A stretch of 64,000 nt of DNA from Sinorhizobium sp. BG8 (GCF_016864555.1 NZ_CP044011.1:2747501-2811500), one strand, 5' to 3'; positions 8,355 through 18,619 are shown, counted from the first letter of the stretch. Notes: generated from the sequence alone by a model not told the origin. A program made the numbers and translations.

Positions 8355-8599
8355 CGGCGTTTTTCAATCCATCTGAACCTCGTTCTCCAGCCTTCCGCAG
8401 GCGGCTCCCATGGGCCTCCGGCGCAAGGGGACTCCCGTGCTCGCTCGCTGATTCTATGGCGGAAAAAACAAATCTGTGCATCACTTGTTACAGCTGATTC
8501 GCGGGATTTTGTTCGCATCGTGACTCACCTACTGTCTACGCAGAAGCGGGACCTTTCCTTCGAAAGCCAGCGTGACGTCGCAGAGAACGGGAATTTGAA

Positions 8600-9397
8600 A
8601 TGGCTCAGCCGAATGTAGCGCGTGAACCGTCCATGGATGAAATCCTGGCGTCCATTCGCAAGATCATCGAAAACAACGAGGCCCAGCCCGATTTGGCACC
8701 CGACGCGGATATGGCGGAGGATGTGGAAGCCGGTTCTTTCAGCGGTGCGGAAGCCAGGCTCGACGCCGAGCTGATGAACGTCACCCTGACCGTCGACGAC
8801 GAGTCCGGTACAGAAAAGACGTTCTCGCGCGTCGAGATCTCCGAAGTGGCGGCAGCGCAGCCCGCGTTGTCGCTCGCAGACGTCGCTGCACGCGTTCGTG
8901 CGGCCTCCGAACGGAATGCCTACGCCCGGGAGCCGGAAAAGGCCCGCGAAATTGATCCGCCGCAAGCCGCCCGCAGCGAAAGCCCCCTCGTGACGTCCCT
9001 CATGGGTCCGCAAGCGGTGGCGGCAAAGCCCGCAGACGTATCGCAGCCGGTCCACAAGCCGTCCGCCGAAGCCTCGTTCCGCCCCGAATTGGACCCGGTC
9101 GTGGCCCCGGCGCGCAGCGTACCGCTTCCCATTGTTCATGCCGAACCCGAGCAAGTGTCCTCTTCGCCCCGCGAACCGCAGGCGTTGATATCGCCGGCGG
9201 TCGGCGAGCGAGTCGCTCAGTCGTTCGGGACGCTCGCGCAGGCAATTGACAGCGGCCCGCGTCGCTCCTTCGACGAGATCGCCGAGGAAATGCTGCGCCC
9301 GATGCTTCAGGAGTGGCTCGACGATAACCTGCCGACCCTGGTGGAACGACTTGTGCGCGAGGAAATCGAACGAGTGGCTCGCGGGCCACGCAGGTAA
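8600..9397 (+). CDS. popZ: PopZ/DUF2497 polar organising protein
   Basis: A 265-residue acidic protein. The N terminus, MAQPNVAREPSMDEILASIRKIIENNE, is the PopZ client-binding helix. Residues about 30-205 are a Pro/Ala/Glu-rich, probably disordered linker. The C terminus, FDEIAEEMLRPMLQEWLDDNLPTLVERLVREEIERVA, is the DUF2497 oligomerisation helices. PopZ forms a cell-pole matrix; in Rhizobiaceae it marks the growing or new pole and tethers the chromosome origin. Its position directly before valS is shared across many Rhizobiales. It has its own upstream region of about 240 bases and an intrinsic terminator before valS. Confidence 0.92.
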   Translation: MAQPNVAREPSMDEILASIRKIIENNEAQPDLAPDADMAEDVEAGSFSGAEARLDAELMNVTLTVDDESGTEKTFSRVEISEVAAAQPALSLADVAARVRAASERNAYAREPEKAREIDPPQAARSESPLVTSLMGPQAVAAKPADVSQPVHKPSAEASFRPELDPVVAPARSVPLPIVHAEPEQVSSSPREPQALISPAVGERVAQSFGTLAQAIDSGPRRSFDEIAEEMLRPMLQEWLDDNLPTLVERLVREEIERVARGPRR

Positions 9398-9434
9398 GGC
9401 GTTCGCTCTCTGTCAGATGAAATGCGCGGATTGG

Positions 9435-9462
9435 AAGCCGCTCCGGTGCCGGAGCGGCTTTT
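9435..9462 (+). terminator. Intrinsic terminator after popZ
   Basis: AAGCCGCTCCGG and CCGGAGCGGCTTTT form a 12-base-pair stem around a two-base centre and end in a T run. It separates popZ from valS. Confidence 0.88.
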
Positions 9463-9537
9463 GACGTGTTATTGTTGACACCGTCTCTGCCATCCGGTTT
9501 ACAAGCCCCCGACAACAATCAGCAGGCGTGGCCCGAA

Positions 9538-12381
9538 ATGCTCGAAAAAACCTATGATTCCGCCGCCGTTGAGCCGCGAATTGCCAAAGTGTGGGAAGAG
9601 GCGGACGCGTTCCGCGCAGGCCGTGGCGCAAAGCCCGGCGCGGAGACGTTCAGCATCGTCATTCCCCCGCCGAACGTGACCGGCTCGCTCCACATGGGGC
9701 ATGCACTGAACAATACGCTGCAGGACATTCTGGTTCGATTCGAGCGCATGCGCGGCAAGGACGTGCTGTGGCAGCCCGGCATGGACCATGCGGGTATCGC
9801 CACGCAGATGGTGGTCGAGCGCAAGCTGATGGAACAACAGCTCCCGGGCCGACGCGAGATGGGCCGCGAGGCTTTCGTCGAGAAGGTCTGGGAATGGAAG
9901 GCTGAATCGGGCGGGTTGATCTTCAACCAATTGAAGCGCCTCGGTGCGTCCTGCGACTGGTCCCGCGAACGCTTCACCATGGACGAGGGGCTCTCCGAGG
10001 CCGTCCTGGAAGTCTTCGTGTCGCTCTACAAGGAAGGGCTGATCTACAAGGACAAGCGCCTGGTCAACTGGGATCCCAAGCTCCTGACGGCGATCTCCGA
10101 TCTCGAGGTCGAGCAGGTCGAGATGACCGGCAATCTCTGGCATCTGCGCTACCCCCTGGAACCGGGCGTGACGTATCGGCACCCCGTCGTATTCGATGCC
10201 GATGGCGTGCCGACGGAGTTCGAAACGCGCGACTATCTGGTTGTCGCCACGACGCGTCCCGAGACGATGCTGGGCGACACCGGCGTCGCGGTACACCCCG
10301 ATGACGAGCGTTACCGGGATATCGTGGGCAAGCATGTCATCCTGCCGATCGTCGGGCGTCGTATTCCGATCGTTGCGGATACCTATCCGGATCCGGAAGC
10401 CGGCACCGGCGCGGTCAAGATGACGCCCGCACATGACTTCAACGACTTCGAGGTCGGCCGGCGCACGGGACTTCGCGCGATCAATGTTCTTACGATCGAC
10501 GGCAAGATCACCATCAAGGAGAACGAGGACTTCCTCGAAGGACTGGATTCCCCGGCCGCCCTCCATGGTGCGTGGGACCGTCTCGAAGGCACCGACCGCT
10601 TCGAGGCCCGCAAGATCATCGTCGAGATCATGGAAGAGGCCGGTCTCGTTGACCGGATCGAGCCGCACAAGCACACCGTTCCGCACGGCGACCGCGGCGG
10701 CGTTCCGATCGAGCCGCGGCTGACCGAGCAGTGGTATGTCGATGCGGCAACGCTCGCAAAGCCCGCGATTGCGTCCGTGCGCGAGGGCCGGACGAACTTC
10801 GTGCCGAAGAACTGGGAAAAGACCTACTTCGAATGGATGGAAAACATCCAGCCCTGGTGCGTCTCGCGCCAGCTGTGGTGGGGCCACCAGATCCCGGCCT
10901 GGTACGGTCCGGACGGGCAGGTCTTCGTCGAGAAGACGGAAGAGGAGGCGCTTCACGCGGCCATCCAGCACTACCTCGCGCATGAAGGACCGATGAAGGC
11001 CTATGTCGAGGATCTCCTGGAGAACTTCAAACCCGGCGAAATCCTGACCCGCGACGAGGACGTGCTCGATACGTGGTTCTCGTCCGCGCTCTGGCCCTTC
11101 TCGACGCTCGGCTGGCCGCAGCAGACGACGGAACTCGCCAAGTATTACCAGACCGACGTTCTGGTAACCGGCTTCGACATCATTTTCTTCTGGGTTGCCC
11201 GGATGATGATGATGGGCCTGCATTTCATGAAGGACGATGCCGGCGACCCGGTGGAGCCGTTCCACACCGTCTACGTTCACGCTCTGGTGCGCGACAAGAA
11301 CGGTCAGAAGATGTCGAAGTCCAAGGGCAACGTCATCGACCCGCTTGAACTGATCGACGAGTACGGCGCCGACGCGCTGCGCTTCACGCTTGCAATCATG
11401 GCCGCGCAGGGCAGGGACGTGAAGCTCGATCCGGCGCGCATCGCCGGCTATCGCAACTTCGGCACCAAGCTTTGGAACGCGACCCGGTTTGCCGAAATGA
11501 ACGGCGTTACGGCAGATCCGCAGTTCGTGCCGGAAGCAGCGGCGCTGACGATCAACCGCTGGATCCTGACCGAACTCGCCCGCACCGCGCGCGACGTCAC
11601 CGAAGCCCTTGAGGGCTACCGGTTCAACGACGCTGCGGGTTCTCTCTATCGTTTCGTATGGAACCAGTTCTGCGACTGGTACCTCGAACTGCTGAAGCCC
11701 GTCTTCAACGGCGAGGACGAAGGGGCAAAGGCCGAGTCGCAGGCATGCGCGGCCTATGTGCTGGAGGAGATCTACAAACTCCTGCACCCCTTCATGCCGT
11801 TCATGACGGAGGAGCTCTGGGCGCATACTGCGGGCGAGGGCAAGGAACGGCTCGGCCTCATCTGCCAGGCGGAATGGCCGTCTCCGGCTTATGCGGACGA
11901 CAGCGCGGCCGACGAGATCAACTGGCTGGTCGACGTCGTCTCGGGTATCCGCTCGGTGCGTTCGGAAATGAACGTTCCACCTGCAGCGATCGCGCCGCTG
12001 GTTCTCGTCGACGCAAACGCCCTGACGCGCAAGCGCATCGAACAGCACCGCACGGCGATCCGGCGTCTGGCACGCGTGGAAGAGATCGTTTTTGCGGACA
12101 CCGCTCCAAAGGGTTCCGCCCAGATCGTTGTTGGAGAGGCGACGCTTTGCTTGCCGCTCGGCAGCCTGATCGACCTGTCGGCGGAAAAGGCCCGTCTCGA
12201 AAAGGCGATCGACAAGGCGAATGCAGAGACGGGACGCATCAACGGCAAGTTGTCGAACGAGAAGTTCGTTGCCAATGCAAAGCCGGAAGTCGTCGAGGCC
12301 GAGCGCGAAAGGTTGGCGGAACTCGAGCAGCAGCTGTCGAGCCTCCACGTAGCCCTCGGACGCGTCAACGAGGCCGGTTAA
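9538..12381 (+). CDS. valS: Valyl-tRNA synthetase
   Basis: A 947-residue class I aminoacyl-tRNA synthetase charging tRNA-Val in the cytoplasm. The start at 9538 gives [21 protein letters not shown], the standard opening. The HIGH motif appears as [10 protein letters not shown] near residue 51 and the KMSKS loop as [14 protein letters not shown] near residue 591. The editing (CP1) domain lies between, with [15 protein letters not shown] and [15 protein letters not shown]. The C-terminal 70 residues form the ValS coiled-coil arm ([26 protein letters not shown]). Length is normal. It lies between two terminators and is probably monocistronic. Confidence 0.97.
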   Translation: MLEKTYDSAAVEPRIAKVWEEADAFRAGRGAKPGAETFSIVIPPPNVTGSLHMGHALNNTLQDILVRFERMRGKDVLWQPGMDHAGIATQMVVERKLMEQQLPGRREMGREAFVEKVWEWKAESGGLIFNQLKRLGASCDWSRERFTMDEGLSEAVLEVFVSLYKEGLIYKDKRLVNWDPKLLTAISDLEVEQVEMTGNLWHLRYPLEPGVTYRHPVVFDADGVPTEFETRDYLVVATTRPETMLGDTGVAVHPDDERYRDIVGKHVILPIVGRRIPIVADTYPDPEAGTGAVKMTPAHDFNDFEVGRRTGLRAINVLTIDGKITIKENEDFLEGLDSPAALHGAWDRLEGTDRFEARKIIVEIMEEAGLVDRIEPHKHTVPHGDRGGVPIEPRLTEQWYVDAATLAKPAIASVREGRTNFVPKNWEKTYFEWMENIQPWCVSRQLWWGHQIPAWYGPDGQVFVEKTEEEALHAAIQHYLAHEGPMKAYVEDLLENFKPGEILTRDEDVLDTWFSSALWPFSTLGWPQQTTELAKYYQTDVLVTGFDIIFFWVARMMMMGLHFMKDDAGDPVEPFHTVYVHALVRDKNGQKMSKSKGNVIDPLELIDEYGADALRFTLAIMAAQGRDVKLDPARIAGYRNFGTKLWNATRFAEMNGVTADPQFVPEAAALTINRWILTELARTARDVTEALEGYRFNDAAGSLYRFVWNQFCDWYLELLKPVFNGEDEGAKAESQACAAYVLEEIYKLLHPFMPFMTEELWAHTAGEGKERLGLICQAEWPSPAYADDSAADEINWLVDVVSGIRSVRSEMNVPPAAIAPLVLVDANALTRKRIEQHRTAIRRLARVEEIVFADTAPKGSAQIVVGEATLCLPLGSLIDLSAEKARLEKAIDKANAETGRINGKLSNEKFVANAKPEVVEAERERLAELEQQLSSLHVALGRVNEAG

Positions 12382-12452
12382 CCGCGCGCCGAACGACCGG
12401 AGCACGCGGAACTATCGACGTTCCGCACATCTCCATTGCCCACTGAATCCTA

Positions 12453-12483
12453 AGCCCTCGCAGCCATTGCGGGGGCTTTTTGT
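12453..12483 (+). terminator. Intrinsic terminator after valS
   Basis: AAGCCCTCGCA and TGCGGGGGCTTTTT pair around a short loop with one mismatch and are followed by a T run, about 70 bases after the valS stop. Confidence 0.8.
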
Positions 12484-12881
12484 TGCGCCGTGATTTGCAC
12501 CCGGTGATGCGACTCACTGTGAGATGCAGGAGGTAGTCGCTTCCAGCTGCCATTTATGGTTGCTCGCATACCCCTAAATCCACAGGGGTAAGAATGCGCT
12601 GCGCCAAATTGGGAAACTGTGGCGTGAATGTGACATTCTTGTCTGTGCGTGGAATTGCGTTCCTAAATTTGACTGAAAGTGTCGTGTTTGCGGAATGAAG
12701 TTTCGTTCATCCGGTCGCTTACGTTGGGTAATCGAAATTTTACGTAAGTCTGTGAGCTTATTGACGCAGCAAACGCCGCATGCGGGGTTTGCCAATCGTC
12801 ATCTGGTTTCTGATAGTCCGCAAGAACCGCAGCGATGTCGCGTGGGGCAGCGCGATCGAAGAGTGCATCCGGGGGAGTGAC
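12484..12881. other. Long AT-richer leader/promoter region before the FadL-type gene
   Basis: About 400 bases without a gene. Dyads seen: CCCCT...AGGGG near 12572-12592, CTTACGT (12718-12724) paired with ACGTAAG (12742-12748), and the 24-base near-palindrome listed separately. The dyads suggest operator sites or a folded leader for the outer-membrane porin downstream. Confidence 0.45.
12769..12792 (+). repeat. 24-base near-perfect palindrome before the FadL-type gene
   Basis: GCAAACGCCGCA is followed immediately by TGCGGGGTTTGC. The two 12-base arms are complementary except for one position, centred on GCATGC. It sits 90 bases before the porin start. It could be an operator or an mRNA hairpin. 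Confidence 0.55.
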
Positions 12882-14168
12882 ATGAAGAAACTTGCGAGCG
12901 GGACAGGGGCACTCGCTCTAGCTGTTGCGTCGTTTTCCACGCCGGTGATGGCCGGTGGTCTTGAGCGCGAAGGATACAATATCGATCTGCTTTTCGAGCA
13001 GTCGCCCTTCGCCGTCGATTCCTCGGTGACCTACGTGCTTCCCGACCGGAAGCTGAAGAACGCTAAGGACACGAAACCAAGCCCTTACTACGGTACTCTC
13101 AACGATCTTGGCTACACGTCGACCGCCGATGAATCCGCCAACTTCGCCGTACCCCGCCTTGCCGCCAAAGCGGCAATCGGCGATGCGGTGGACTGCATGG
13201 TCAGCTACTCCGAGCCTTGGGGCGCCCACTCCAACCCGGGTCCCAACTGGGCCGGCGCGAAGAGCATGATTGAGATCGAGGTGTTCTCCCGCAACTACGA
13301 CGGAACCTGTTCGTACAAGTTCGATGCCGGACCGGGTCAGCTGCGCGTGATCGGTGGCGTCTTCTACCAGGAAGTCGGCGGAAGCAAGGAGGCTCTCGTG
13401 GTGCCTCAGGTGGTGCTCGGCAGCCTGGGACTACCCGGAACCGGTCTCGGGCGGCTTGAGGGCCTCGAAGGCAACGGCGTCGGCTGGCGCGCGGGCGTTT
13501 CCTACGAGATCGAGGAATATGCGCTGCGTACGAGCCTCGTCTACAACAGCCAGGTCGATCTCGGAGACATCGAGGGAACGCTCGACCTGACCGACGTTCC
13601 TTCCGCGGTCGATCCGACCAATTCGCTGCTCGGCAACAATACACCGGTCTACGGCCGGGCAACGATGCCCGAGTCGCTGGAGCTTGCTGTCCAGACCGGT
13701 ATTGCCCCCGACTGGCTCGCCTTCGGCTCGGTCAAGTGGACCAACTGGAGCATCTTGCAGACGGTGACCTTCTGCCCCACAGCGACGAGGGGAGTTGTTT
13801 CCTGCTCCACCGGTTCGCCGGCTGACGCAACCTCTCTCGATCTTCTCTACCGCGACGGCTGGACGATCACCGGCGGCGTTGGCCACAAGCTCGACGACCA
13901 GTGGAGCGTCGGGGCGAGCCTTACCTGGGACCGTGGTACCAGCACCGGCGTTGGCACCCAGACGGACGTCTGGAGCGTTGGTCTCGGCTCGAGCTACAAG
14001 CCCACTGAAAACGTCGAGTTCCGGCTTGCCGGGGCGCTCGGCCTGATGACGAGCGGCTCCTCGAGCGCGGTCACGACCGATGAGGGTGTTTTTGGCGACG
14101 ACGTGAGCTACGATTTCGGCAATGACTGGGTCTCGGCGTTCTCGGCGACACTCAAGGTCAAGTTTTGA
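12882..14168 (+). CDS. OmpP1/FadL family outer-membrane transporter
   Basis: A 428-residue beta-barrel protein. ATG 12882 follows GGGGGAG and begins a signal peptide, MKKLASGTGALALAVASFSTPVMA, cut before GGLEREG. The mature part has alternating polar/aromatic strands, the family-typical FadL tail with KPTENVEFRLAGALG, and a C terminus ending in phenylalanine (SATLKVKF), the signal for outer-membrane insertion. FadL proteins pass long-chain fatty acids or other hydrophobic compounds laterally through the barrel wall. No beta-oxidation gene is adjacent, so the substrate is inferred from family only. A long, dyad-rich leader precedes it. Confidence 0.87.
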   Translation: MKKLASGTGALALAVASFSTPVMAGGLEREGYNIDLLFEQSPFAVDSSVTYVLPDRKLKNAKDTKPSPYYGTLNDLGYTSTADESANFAVPRLAAKAAIGDAVDCMVSYSEPWGAHSNPGPNWAGAKSMIEIEVFSRNYDGTCSYKFDAGPGQLRVIGGVFYQEVGGSKEALVVPQVVLGSLGLPGTGLGRLEGLEGNGVGWRAGVSYEIEEYALRTSLVYNSQVDLGDIEGTLDLTDVPSAVDPTNSLLGNNTPVYGRATMPESLELAVQTGIAPDWLAFGSVKWTNWSILQTVTFCPTATRGVVSCSTGSPADATSLDLLYRDGWTITGGVGHKLDDQWSVGASLTWDRGTSTGVGTQTDVWSVGLGSSYKPTENVEFRLAGALGLMTSGSSSAVTTDEGVFGDDVSYDFGNDWVSAFSATLKVKF

Positions 14169-14640
14169 TAAAAGACTGATTTGAATGAAGTAAAGGCGAC
14201 ATTTGCTGCCAATGGTCTTGGATCGGGGCGGTGTTGTGGAAGAGGCGGAGTGAACGGGCGTTGGCGGATTGCCGGATGCTCCTACAGTTCGAAATTGTGC
14301 TGAATCCGCAACACTTATTTTGTGATCTTCTGCTAGACAGATCACGACGCCCGCAATGTCCATTTCCCGCCACAAACGAGGCGCAGCGATAGGGTCAACG
14401 AGGCGCATCGTCGCGGTGCGTGCAAGGACAGTATGAGCCAGGAATTTCCATCGTCGGCGGGAAATACGCGAGATGCCTCTGTGGCACTCGGCGCGTGCAG
14501 GACCCGTGGAGGAAATGTGCTTCGTGGCTCACATCGCGCTCCGCCAAGCGTGATGATGTTTCACCAACCTTCAATATGCGAACTGCCGATGGCGGCCGGC
14601 GCGGTCAGCGGCCGCCGAAAGGCGGAAGAACGTAGTCACG
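14169..14640. other. Intergenic region upstream of exoR
   Basis: 472 bases. It contains an inverted repeat, GTGATCT (14322-14328) and AGATCAC (14339-14345), with a ten-base spacer. A 71-codon frame at 14433-14648 starts after AAGGACAG and overlaps the first codons of exoR; its translation resembles no known protein. The exoR promoter should lie here. Confidence 0.4.
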
Positions 14641-15444
14641 ATGCATAAGTACGAGTTGAATTCGGTGCGGGTGCTGGCCCTGGGTCTTTGCCTGACGGTT
14701 GCTCAGGGACTGGGAAGCGGCGCGCTTGCCTTCGATCCCGAGGCCGGGGTCACGAAGGAAAGTGGTCCGTTCGATCTCTTCAAGTTCGGTTTCTTCTCCT
14801 ACAAGGAAGGCCGCAAGCGTGACGCGATAGAGGCTTACCGCTATGCGGCGGAGAAGGGCCACACCGGTTCGCGCTGGGCGCTGGCCAACATGTACGCGGA
14901 CGGCGACGGTGTCGCGGAAAACGACTTCGAGGCATTCAAGATCTACAGCGAAATCGCCCAGCAGGGCGTGGAGCCGGGTTCGGAAGACACCGGCTATTTC
15001 GTCAATGCGCTGATCTCGCTCGCCGGCTACTACCGCCGCGGTATTCCGGGCAGCCCGGTTTCCATCGATCTCGGGCAGGCGCGGCAGCTATACTTCCAGG
15101 CGGCGTCCACCTTCGGCGTCGCGGAGGCGCAGTTCCAGCTGGCCCGCATGATTCTTGCCGGTGAGGGTGGCGCACCCAATCTGCATCAGGCCAAGAAGTG
15201 GTTGAACAGGGCCCGCAAGCATGGGCACGCCGGCGCGCTTGGCTTGTTCGGCAACCTGATTTTCCAGGAAGGCCAGACGGCGCGTGGACTTGGCTACCTC
15301 ACGGCCTCGATCGAGAACTGTTCACCGGCAGACCGGCCCTGGTTGCAGGAAATGCAGGAGCAGGCCTTCTCTATCGCCTCGGAAGACGACCGCCGCAAAG
15401 CTGTCAGCATCGCGCACGATATCCAGAAGAACGGCGGCGAATAG
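14641..15444 (+). CDS. exoR: ExoR, periplasmic negative regulator of exopolysaccharide synthesis
   Basis: A 267-residue protein with a signal peptide (ALGLCLTVAQGLGSGALA, cut before FDPEAG) and Sel1-like/TPR repeats (EAYRYAAEKGHTGSRWALANMYADGDGV; AEAQFQLARMILAGEGGAPNLHQAKKWLNRARKHGH). Length, signal and repeat plan match rhizobial ExoR. In Sinorhizobium and Agrobacterium, ExoR binds the periplasmic domain of the ExoS/ChvG sensor kinase and holds it off; proteolysis of ExoR releases the kinase and switches on succinoglycan while lowering motility. The gene order exoR, xthA, erpA, dgt, argS fits the rhizobial chromosome and supports the name. Identification rests on recognition, not alignment. 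Confidence 0.85.
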   Translation: MHKYELNSVRVLALGLCLTVAQGLGSGALAFDPEAGVTKESGPFDLFKFGFFSYKEGRKRDAIEAYRYAAEKGHTGSRWALANMYADGDGVAENDFEAFKIYSEIAQQGVEPGSEDTGYFVNALISLAGYYRRGIPGSPVSIDLGQARQLYFQAASTFGVAEAQFQLARMILAGEGGAPNLHQAKKWLNRARKHGHAGALGLFGNLIFQEGQTARGLGYLTASIENCSPADRPWLQEMQEQAFSIASEDDRRKAVSIAHDIQKNGGE

Positions 15445-15518
15445 AGCTCACTGCGGCTCTCTAGAAGCAGGTAGTCAACCCGGACCAACGCCATCCAGGC
15501 CGGCTGTTACCCGGCGGC

Positions 15519-16316
15519 TTACGCCGCCGTCTGGTAGTCGAACGTCGCGACGACGGGAACGTGGTCGGACGGCTTTTCCCAGTTTCTCACGTGTTTCTCG
15601 ATGGCTGCCGACTGCAGCCGGTCCGCGGCTTCGGCCGAGAGCATCAGGTGGTCGATGCGGATCCCGTTGTTCTTCGGCCAGCAACCGGCCTGGTAGTCCC
15701 AGAAGGAATAGAGCGGGGTCGCATCGGTGGTCGCCCGGATCGCATCGGTGAGGCCGAGGTTCTCGAGGCGCCTGAATGTGGAGCGCGTCTGCGGAAGAAA
15801 GAGAGCATCCTTCGCCCAGACCTTCGGATCGAAGCAGTCGTGAGGCTCCGGAATGACGTTGTAGTCTCCGGCAAGGATCAACGGCTCTTCCAGGGCGAGC
15901 CTGTCCTCCGCAAATGCGATGAGCCGATCCATCCATGACAGCTTGTAGGGGTACTTGACCGGATCTTCCGGCGGATTGCCGTTCGGGAGGTAGATCGAGC
16001 ATACGCGGATCGCGCCGCCCTGGACGGAAAACACACCTTCGATGAAACGCGACTGCTCGTCGCCGTCATTGCCCGGAAGCCCGCGGTTCACCTCGTCGGG
16101 CCTCATTCTGGACAGAAGCGCCACGCCATTGAAGCCCTTCTGCCCGTGGGTCTCGACGTGGTAGCCGAGGGCCTCGATCTCCAGTCGGGGAAAAGCCTCG
16201 TCGACCGATTTGATCTCCTGGAGGGCGACGATATCGGGCTGCGACTCCTTCAGCCAGGCAAGAAGGTTGTCAATGCGCGCACGCACGCCGTTGATGTTCC
16301 AGGTGGCGATTTTCAT
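15519..16316 (-). CDS. xthA: Exodeoxyribonuclease III (AP endonuclease)
   Basis: A 265-residue member of the exonuclease/endonuclease/phosphatase fold. Start chosen at 16316, giving MKIATWNINGVRAR, the canonical opening; the frame continues to 16337. Metal and catalytic residues are visible: N7 in WNINGV, E in LQEIKS, D and N in LAGDYNVIP, and the C-terminal SDHVPVVA catalytic histidine. It cleaves DNA at abasic sites in base-excision repair and has 3'-5' exonuclease activity. It converges on exoR; the short gap between them has no strong terminator. Confidence 0.95.
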   Translation of the reverse strand: MKIATWNINGVRARIDNLLAWLKESQPDIVALQEIKSVDEAFPRLEIEALGYHVETHGQKGFNGVALLSRMRPDEVNRGLPGNDGDEQSRFIEGVFSVQGGAIRVCSIYLPNGNPPEDPVKYPYKLSWMDRLIAFAEDRLALEEPLILAGDYNVIPEPHDCFDPKVWAKDALFLPQTRSTFRRLENLGLTDAIRATTDATPLYSFWDYQAGCWPKNNGIRIDHLMLSAEAADRLQSAAIEKHVRNWEKPSDHVPVVATFDYQTAA

Positions 16317-16518
16317 CGATACTGCTCCACTCTCCAAGAGTCGCGTCCGCGGCTGCCCGCCTTTCTATCCGGTCTGTTTTCCTTTGACAAACCGCATCGT
16401 TCCGTCATGCTGGCCGTGCAACCCTGAGGGAGGCAGGATAGCCGACTAAACCAGTCAGATCGCGCCGGTCCGGGTGCTTCCGGATGCCAGAGCGCGACGC
16501 CGAGAGCAGGGGAACGCT

Positions 16519-18012
16519 ATGACACAAACCGAACAGATCCATCCCGTCGACGCGGTGCTGCCGACCGGCAGGCTCGCGATGCTGGGCCTTCAGCACGTGC
16601 TTGTCATGTATGCCGGGGCGGTCGCCGTTCCGCTCATTATCGGCCGGGCGTTGAAACTGCCGCCCGAGGACGTCGCCTTCCTGATTTCAGCGGACCTGTT
16701 CGCTTGCGGCATCGTAACGCTCATTCAGTCGTTCGGGTTGACGCAGTGGTTCGGTATCCGCCTGCCGGTGATGATGGGAGTGACCTTCGCCGCCGTCGGC
16801 CCGATGCTCTCGATGGCGAACGTGACCGGCGGCACGGACGGCGCGCGCCTTATTTTCGGTTCGATCATTGGCGCCGGGATCGTCTCGCTATTGATCGCAC
16901 CTGTCGTCAGCCGCCTTCTGCGCTTCTTTCCGCCTGTCGTCACCGGCACGATCATCCTTGTGATCGGGGTGTCGCTCATGCGCATTGGCATCAACTGGAT
17001 CTTCGGCAACCCGGTCGGTCCCACGGCTCCGAGCCTCGTCGACCCCTCGTACGTCGCGTGGCTCGACAGCGTAAAGGCGCTAGCCGGCGGCGGGTCTGGC
17101 GTGCCGGCGGTTCCTGAGAAGCTTGCGCTGGCGCCCTCGGTGCCGAACCCGGCCTACGCGCCTCTGACGGGCATGGCGCTATCGGCCCTGGTCCTCGTCT
17201 CGATCCTCCTGATCGCGCGTTTCGGGCGTGGTTTCCTCGCCAATGTCGCGGTCCTGCTGGGCATCGTGATCGGAGCTGTTGCTGCGAGCGTCTCTGGCAT
17301 GATGAGCTTCGCCAAGGTCGGGGAGGCCGCGTGGTTCGCGCCGATCATGCCGTTCCACTTCGGCACGCCCATCTTCGATCCGGTCCTGATCTTCACCATG
17401 TGCATCGTCATGCTCGTCGTGATGATCGAATCCACCGGCATGTTCCTGGCGCTCGGCGATATGACGGAAAAGCCGGTGACGCGTTCGATGCTGTCGGCGG
17501 GCCTGCGGACAGACGGGCTTGGAACCCTCATCGGTGGCATCTTCAACACGTTCCCCTACACGAGCTTCTCGCAGAATGTGGGTCTTGTTGGTGTCACGGG
17601 CGTCAAGTCGCGGTTCGTCTGCGTGGCGGGCGGCATCATATTGCTGCTGCTTGGCCTGCTGCCCAAGGTCGCGGCGATGGTCGAATCCTTGCCGAACGCG
17701 GTTCTCGGGGGCGCTGGGCTGGTCATGTTCGGCATGGTGGCCGCCACCGGTATCCGCATTCTCTCATCGGTGGATTTCAAGTCGAACCGCAACAATCTCT
17801 TCGTCGTGGCGGTTGCGCTCGGCTTCGGGATGATTCCGCTGATCGCGCCGAACTTCAAGCAATGGATCGCCCATGGCCTTCATCCGCTGATCGATTCAGG
17901 CATCCTGCTCGCATCGATCGCTGCCGTGCTGCTGAACGTGTTCTTCAACGGGGCGACCTATGACGAACGCAGGACGAAGGCAGCCGCCATGGCGGCCGAC
18001 GGCGGTCATTGA
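16519..18012 (+). CDS. Nucleobase:cation symporter-2 family permease (uracil/xanthine/urate type)
   Basis: A 497-residue inner-membrane protein with about 12-14 hydrophobic segments. Start at ATG 16519 after CAGGGGAA; the upstream frame to 16474 lacks support. The NAT/NCS2 signature is present as SQNVGLVGVTGVKSR, and the substrate-binding glutamate region as VMIESTGMFLALGDM. A QN-G-x4-TG form is commoner in xanthine/urate carriers than in uracil carriers, so purine uptake is more likely, but this is inference. No purine catabolic gene is adjacent. It converges on erpA, with a hairpin between them. Confidence 0.88.
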   Translation: MTQTEQIHPVDAVLPTGRLAMLGLQHVLVMYAGAVAVPLIIGRALKLPPEDVAFLISADLFACGIVTLIQSFGLTQWFGIRLPVMMGVTFAAVGPMLSMANVTGGTDGARLIFGSIIGAGIVSLLIAPVVSRLLRFFPPVVTGTIILVIGVSLMRIGINWIFGNPVGPTAPSLVDPSYVAWLDSVKALAGGGSGVPAVPEKLALAPSVPNPAYAPLTGMALSALVLVSILLIARFGRGFLANVAVLLGIVIGAVAASVSGMMSFAKVGEAAWFAPIMPFHFGTPIFDPVLIFTMCIVMLVVMIESTGMFLALGDMTEKPVTRSMLSAGLRTDGLGTLIGGIFNTFPYTSFSQNVGLVGVTGVKSRFVCVAGGIILLLLGLLPKVAAMVESLPNAVLGGAGLVMFGMVAATGIRILSSVDFKSNRNNLFVVAVALGFGMIPLIAPNFKQWIAHGLHPLIDSGILLASIAAVLLNVFFNGATYDERRTKAAAMAADGGH

Positions 18013-18023
18013 AAAGGGGCGTT

Positions 18024-18054
18024 CATGTGGCCGGGACGCTTTCTCGGCCACATG
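18024..18054. terminator. Hairpin between convergent permease and erpA genes
   Basis: CATGTGGCCG and CGGCCACATG form a perfect ten-base-pair stem with an 11-base loop, in the gap between two converging genes. It lacks a long T run, so termination strength is uncertain. Confidence 0.6.
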
Positions 18055-18069
18055 TGGCGGGGAAGGGAC

Positions 18070-18402
18070 TCAGATCGAAAAGCTGGTTCCGCAGCCGCAG
18101 CTCGCCACCGCATTGGGGTTCTTGATCTGAAAGGATTGGCCGAGGAGGTTGTCGACGAAATCGATCTCGGAGCCGTCCATGTAGACCAGCGACAGCTGGT
18201 CGATCAGCACGCGGGCATCGCCTTTTTCAAGCACGAGATCGTCGTCCTGTGCCTGCTCGACGAGATCGAACTTGTAGGAAAAGCCGGAACAGCCGCCGCC
18301 TTCAACGGAAACGCGCATGGCGCTCTTGGCGGGATCCGCGTCGAGAATCTTGGCGATCCGTTTGGCCGCGGAGTCGGAGAGTGTAACGTTCTTGTCTGTC
18401 AT
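18070..18402 (-). CDS. erpA: ErpA/IscA-type iron-sulfur cluster insertion protein
   Basis: A 110-residue A-type carrier protein. The three conserved cysteines are present: GGGCSGF at about residue 38, and the C-terminal CGCGTSF pair. The segment MRVSVEGGGCSGFSYKFD and the tail NPNAVASCGCG are standard for HesB/IscA/ErpA. It receives [4Fe-4S] clusters and hands them to target enzymes in the cytoplasm. It stands alone and is divergent from dgt, the usual rhizobial arrangement. Among the A-type carriers the ErpA subgroup is preferred on length and context, but IscA/SufA cannot be fully excluded. Confidence 0.88.
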   Translation of the reverse strand: MTDKNVTLSDSAAKRIAKILDADPAKSAMRVSVEGGGCSGFSYKFDLVEQAQDDDLVLEKGDARVLIDQLSLVYMDGSEIDFVDNLLGQSFQIKNPNAVASCGCGTSFSI

Positions 18403-18619
18403 TCATTCCTCCTGCCGGGGTCAAGATCCGGAGAGAATCGCTGCTGTCTTTGGCGGGCCGGGCGCCAGGTGGGATGCACAACTCCGGTGGGACCTTCAGG
18501 AAGTCACTGATGCCGAAGCGCTTTTCAATCCGCCTTGCGACGCGGCTTGCTGCCGTGCACAGTATAGGTATGAAGGCATTAAGGCGGCGTCAATGGGGCG
18601 CCGCCGATGCGGGTGAAGA

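Noticed and set aside
9499-12405. 968-codon open frame antisense to valS
   Set aside because: It mirrors valS codon by codon; the GC-rich third positions keep the opposite strand open. valS has complete catalytic motifs.
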